This document shows, in pieces, positions 9,005-11,537 of a DNA stretch of 11,537 bases. Source of the DNA: Xanthobacteraceae bacterium (GTDB lineage: Bacteria; Pseudomonadota; Alphaproteobacteria; Rhizobiales; Xanthobacteraceae); assembly GCA_019746355.1 (NCBI GenBank), contig JAIESC010000279.1, positions 1 to 11,537 on the forward strand. Direction: 5' to 3'. Position 1 is the first letter of the stretch. Every line of letters begins with the position of its first letter. The notes under the pieces are model-generated. The model was not told where the DNA came from. It was given only the letters and a program-made list of their open reading frames with translations, and made no database searches. Both the position numbers and the translations under genes were made by a program.

Positions 9005-9160
9005 GTTGACAATATTCCTGATGGACATATAGGGAACAAGCTTGTCGCTTAAAGGCGTCAAGACAACTGACGGCGAGACCGGGGATCGGGCCAACCGCGG
9101 TGTTGCGGCGAGCACATAGAATGTGTGCGGAAATCGCAGCGCGAAACGAACCAGGCCCAT
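9005..9160 (-). pseudogene. N-terminal stub of an RND-family efflux transporter
   Basis: The minus frame from ATG 9160 begins MGLVRFALRFPHTFYVLAA. This matches the first membrane helix of alphaproteobacterial RND transporters (compare M.IVRFAL..PHTFYVLA). About 15 residues later TPLSDKLVPYMSIRNIVN falls where TPxDIFPxIxIPVV is expected. The hydrophobic second part of the helix is replaced by LARSPVSP, and the rest of a protein of about 1000 residues is absent. A purine-rich GAGCGAG lies before the ATG. It is a decayed relic, not a small protein. I found no membrane-fusion partner upstream. Confidence 0.5.
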
Positions 9161-9473
9161 CTGCTCGCTCTCTGGTCGGTAATACGGTTCGGCACGCCCT
9201 CCCGTTCAACGCAGGCCCTGACCCAGGAGCGGCTGCCGCTCTCTGTTTGTTGAAGATCAGCCTGGGCGAAACGGAGCGCGTCCCGTCGCGAGTTAAGATC
9301 GCGGCGGGGCGGGGACTAGGCCGATTTTGCGGCTCTTGGATTCGTCTTGCTGCGACGGCCTGCATGGCCGTCCGACCTGTCCATCGCCGGTTGCTATGCG
9401 CGAAACTCCGGGACCGCCGTCGGCGCTTGGCGCTTCGACGATGGGTAGGACGAACTCGGGCGGATTCCGCCTA

Positions 9474-9497
9474 ACTCTTCAATAGCCTACGAAGAGT
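9474..9497. other. 7-bp perfect hairpin
   Basis: ACTCTTC (9474-9480) and GAAGAGT (9491-9497) enclose AATAGCCTAC. CAGTTT follows on the plus strand. The T-run is too short for a convincing terminator, but it is the clearest symmetrical structure in this gene-free stretch. Confidence 0.35.
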
Positions 9498-9603
9498 CAG
9501 TTTCGGCATGCCGTACCTGGGCGTACCGCGGGAATGCGCAAGTTTTTTCTGACTGAGCGTAACGGCGTCGAGTCATTGTGGCCTCGACGAGTCTTCCGTC
9601 ACT

Positions 9604-10002
9604 TCAAGGCGCGCAGAACGCGCTCAAGCTCCCTGATTGGCCAATGGTCGAGGAGGCCTCGCCGATGCGGTCGCATCGGAAGCCACCTTCGGCGGCGGCA
9701 TCTATCAGACCCGACCCATCGTGGGCCGCGTGCACGAACGAAACGACATGGTCGGCATGCACGTGGACCGGAAGTGCCTCGTGCGCGGCAACGGTGAGCA
9801 AGACTCCGAGCTCGAGAACGACAATGGCCACCGTGGTCGGCCGGAGTGGCAGGACCCGCGCTGCGCCCCTAGAGCGACGCGCTTCGCGGCCGATGCGCGA
9901 TCGGCTTGGCGCTCCGAATGGCGCCGCCACAATCCGCCTGATGACATCGATTGTCGAAAGCCATCGGCTTATGATCAGTGCGCCAATGATGCAGCAGCCC
10001 AT
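9604..10002 (-). CDS. Doubtful small hypothetical protein downstream of the Ldi-like gene
   Basis: A 132-residue frame starts 9 nt after the stop of the Ldi-like gene on the same strand. GAGGCGGG just before its ATG could act as a ribosome site. The N-terminus (IIGALIISRWLSTIDVIRRIV) and a segment near residues 57-72 (TTVAIVVLELGVLLTV) are hydrophobic, and a His-rich patch (HVHADHVVSFVHAAHD) follows. I do not recognise the family. Overlapping open frames on the other strand and the decayed surroundings make a chance ORF as likely as a gene. Confidence 0.25.
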   Translation of the reverse strand: MGCCIIGALIISRWLSTIDVIRRIVAAPFGAPSRSRIGREARRSRGAARVLPLRPTTVAIVVLELGVLLTVAAHEALPVHVHADHVVSFVHAAHDGSGLIDAAAEGGFRCDRIGEASSTIGQSGSLSAFCAP

Positions 10003-10011
10003 CGACCCGCC

Positions 10012-11520
10012 TCACGCGATCGGTTCGAGCCGGAGCTCGGTTCGGCCGTTCAACCTTACATCGAGCGCAACCTTGCCGTCGGCAGGTGCCACCACCTGCT
10101 CTGGGCTTGCTCCCCTGACGCGGTAAGAGGCGCCCGGTTTGAGGCGCTCGACCGTGATGGAGTACTGGCCCGGCTGCTGGCCGTGATACAGCACGAGATC
10201 GAGGCTGTCTCCGTCGCTCATAGCCCGCGCAACAAGGACATCCGGGTACGCGCAGCCGGTCAGAATTGGTCCTCTGAGGGCACCTGCCGGCGGTCCGACA
10301 TGGTACAAATCGTGCCAATCGTCGCGGCGAGTCCAACGTGAAACCGCAAGATTCGTATTGGCGGAGGTCGAGATATCTTCGTAAGCCAGAACACCCGGCT
10401 CGCTCGTGCGCACCAGCAACTCGTCGGCCTTGGCGTGAGCCGCTTGCGCGATGGTGTCGTCGCCGTGCTCGCGCGCCGCAAGGGCGATCGTTGCCAGCGA
10501 CATTCCAGGATTTCGCCGATAGTTGCCGAAGTCGATGCATTCGTCCCAGGGCTGACCCCTCAGCGACAATCCGTCTGGCCCCAGTTCGAACGACTCCGTG
10601 CGGGCGATGGCATACCAGCACTTTGCATAGGGCCGGTGAATGGCGTTGAGCACCTGGGCCAGCGAAGTCAGGTTGTCGGCCTCCATCTGTCGTACGCCGT
10701 CAAACGGACAAGTGCCAATCAACGCGGAGATCTCGGGATGGACGCCGCCATCAGGCGTCATGAACTCAGATTCCAGCTTCTGCAGATATTGTTCGCGCGC
10801 GTTGGCCGCGTGGGACGTTCCATTCACGCGGTCATAGGCGATCATCCCACACAATGCGTACGCGTTGCAGATGGGAAACACCCACCGCGGCTCGCACGGG
10901 TAGAGAAAAAAGCGCGAACGACTCCAATTCCAGAGGATCGTCTCAACAAAGCTTTGGGTGTCGTGCGCGTACTTGACGTTGCGCCATCTGAAAGGCTCGA
11001 AGGGCAAGCTTCCCTTGCACTGATAACGCAAATCGCCGGTGTTCGCCGCATAGCCGGCGAGTTGCGGTAGTGACAGTCCGGCCAGCATGACGTTGTCGCG
11101 CGTCTTGATCGGATCTGGGTTCCACTCGAAGTTTCCCCATAGGCTTTCGAGCTTCCAATAGGCGCAGACCTGCGGTCGCGTCAGCGATTCGATGACATGT
11201 CTTTGCGCTTGGTTCAGGTAACCGTGAAAACTGGGCACATATTTGCATTGCAGCAACATCAGCCCATAGCCGATGTAATTGAGTTGGTAGCGCAAGGCTG
11301 CCAATTGAAAATTGTCGATGCGCGTGTAGCCCTCGAATTGACCGACCGGCTGCAGTGCCAGATTCAGAAGGTAGCGCGTGGCGGCGAGCTCATCAGGCGT
11401 CAACTCGCGCACGCGCGCGTCCGGCTGCGGCACAGCCACTGCATCGAGCTTTGCCAGCATGCTCGGTGCCGTCGCGGGGTTGGTTGGAAATGAGGGTGGC
11501 GTAGTCTCCGAGGTGATCAA
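10012..11520 (-). CDS. Linalool dehydratase/isomerase-like (Ldi-family) protein
   Basis: The sequence matches the Ldi fold family, an (alpha/alpha)6 barrel whose founding member in Castellaniella defragrans hydrates myrcene and isomerises geraniol and linalool. Shared features in order are RYQL...GYGL (78-87), YWKLESLWG...DPI..DNVMLAG (121-148), and CEP......CN with Cys209 and Cys218 (both active-site cysteines of Ldi, at the same 9-residue spacing). YDRVNGT (229-235) follows. The catalytic His and Asp of Ldi could not be placed, so the substrate may differ. A C-terminal beta-rich part of about 90 residues makes it longer than Ldi (about 400). No signal peptide is seen, whereas Ldi is periplasmic. 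The first 19 codons lie in the 73-bp repeat. The start is uncertain: TTG 11520, ATG 11460 (Met21, just inside the repeat), or a site beyond the window, since the frame is open to the edge. Base composition looks less GC-rich than in the cox genes, hinting at separate origin. Confidence 0.8.
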   Translation of the reverse strand: MITSETTPPSFPTNPATAPSMLAKLDAVAVPQPDARVRELTPDELAATRYLLNLALQPVGQFEGYTRIDNFQLAALRYQLNYIGYGLMLLQCKYVPSFHGYLNQAQRHVIESLTRPQVCAYWKLESLWGNFEWNPDPIKTRDNVMLAGLSLPQLAGYAANTGDLRYQCKGSLPFEPFRWRNVKYAHDTQSFVETILWNWSRSRFFLYPCEPRWVFPICNAYALCGMIAYDRVNGTSHAANAREQYLQKLESEFMTPDGGVHPEISALIGTCPFDGVRQMEADNLTSLAQVLNAIHRPYAKCWYAIARTESFELGPDGLSLRGQPWDECIDFGNYRRNPGMSLATIALAAREHGDDTIAQAAHAKADELLVRTSEPGVLAYEDISTSANTNLAVSRWTRRDDWHDLYHVGPPAGALRGPILTGCAYPDVLVARAMSDGDSLDLVLYHGQQPGQYSITVERLKPGASYRVRGASPEQVVAPADGKVALDVRLNGRTELRLEPIA

Positions 11521-11537
11521 CCTCGAATCATCCGGCG
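11465..11537 (-). repeat. Right copy of the 73-bp terminal inverted repeat
   Basis: Reverse complement of 2-74 with two mismatches. Here the sequence covers the start of the Ldi-like ORF (codons 1-19 from TTG 11520) and 17 bases upstream of it. If translation starts at Met21 (ATG 11460), the repeat lies wholly upstream, as the left copy does relative to coxC. It ends exactly at the window edge, so it may continue outside. Confidence 0.95.

Larger units (their letters stand above)
9161..10011. other. 850 bp without a recognisable gene
   Basis: Several frames stay open here only because of high GC. None gives a family motif I know, and compositional bias does not favour one frame. I see no tRNA, CRISPR, transposase or rRNA signature. 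It contains the hairpin at 9474-9497 and the doubtful minus-strand ORF at 9604-10002. Given the gene fragments to its left, it is most likely further decayed sequence. Confidence 0.6.

Noticed and set aside
9006..9033. TTGACA - 16 bp - TATAGG, promoter-like on the plus strand
   Set aside because: The match is good on paper, but it lies at the end of the RND relic and no credible gene follows on the plus strand. It may be chance.
8637..9365. A 242-codon minus-strand open frame
   Set aside because: It runs through the 13-bp array and pieces of two pseudogenes in the wrong frames, and it carries no motif of its own.
9100..9474. A 124-codon plus-strand open frame
   Set aside because: It is antisense to the RND relic, Arg-rich and composition-driven, with no ribosome site or recognisable family.
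9637..10341. A 234-codon plus-strand open frame
   Set aside because: Its 3' half is antisense to the Ldi-like gene and it has no recognisable domain.

Overview
The window is high-GC DNA of alphaproteobacterial type, most likely from the Hyphomicrobiales (Oligotropha, Afipia, Bradyrhizobium or Mesorhizobium relatives). This rests on codon use, on close gene-by-gene agreement with the cox cluster of Oligotropha carboxidovorans, and on a palindromic element of rhizobial style inside coxE. No database search was possible.

Main block (177-8530, + strand): an aerobic carbon monoxide dehydrogenase cluster in the order coxC-coxM-coxS-coxL-coxD-coxE-coxF. CoxL carries AYRCSFR, the signature of true (form I) CO dehydrogenase. 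CoxM, CoxS and CoxL would form the Mo/Cu, FeS and FAD enzyme that oxidises CO to CO2. CoxD (AAA+), CoxE (VWA) and CoxF (XdhC family) would mature its Cu-S-Mo centre. CoxC (seven membrane helices with MHYT motifs plus a LytTR DNA-binding domain) is the likely membrane-bound regulator. A previously unannotated array of five GTT...TGC direct repeats, about 20 bp apart, lies between coxC and coxM and is the obvious candidate for its operator.

Decayed block (8497-10011): coding quality collapses just after coxF, where coxG, coxH, coxI and coxK would be expected. On the minus strand I see a frameshifted cysH remnant that overlaps the coxF tail, a terminator-like hairpin, a 13-bp tandem repeat, and the N-terminal stub of an RND efflux transporter. 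The stretch 9161-10011 holds nothing I recognise apart from one doubtful small ORF and a hairpin.

Right block (10012-11520, - strand): one intact 502-codon gene of the linalool dehydratase/isomerase-like (Ldi) family, with the catalytic-type cysteine pair preserved. Its base composition looks less GC-biased than that of the cox genes.

Whole-window structure: the two extreme ends are a 73-bp inverted repeat (2-74 and 11465-11537, 71/73 identical). The right copy covers the N-terminal coding or upstream region of the Ldi-like gene. The left copy lies directly upstream of coxC, so both outer genes point inward from the same sequence. It may be a duplicated 5' region, the ends of a mobile or invertible segment, or a repeat at which an assembly stopped. 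A second theme is two tandem arrays, before and after coxF, built on the related cores CCAAGGATC and CCAAGAATC.
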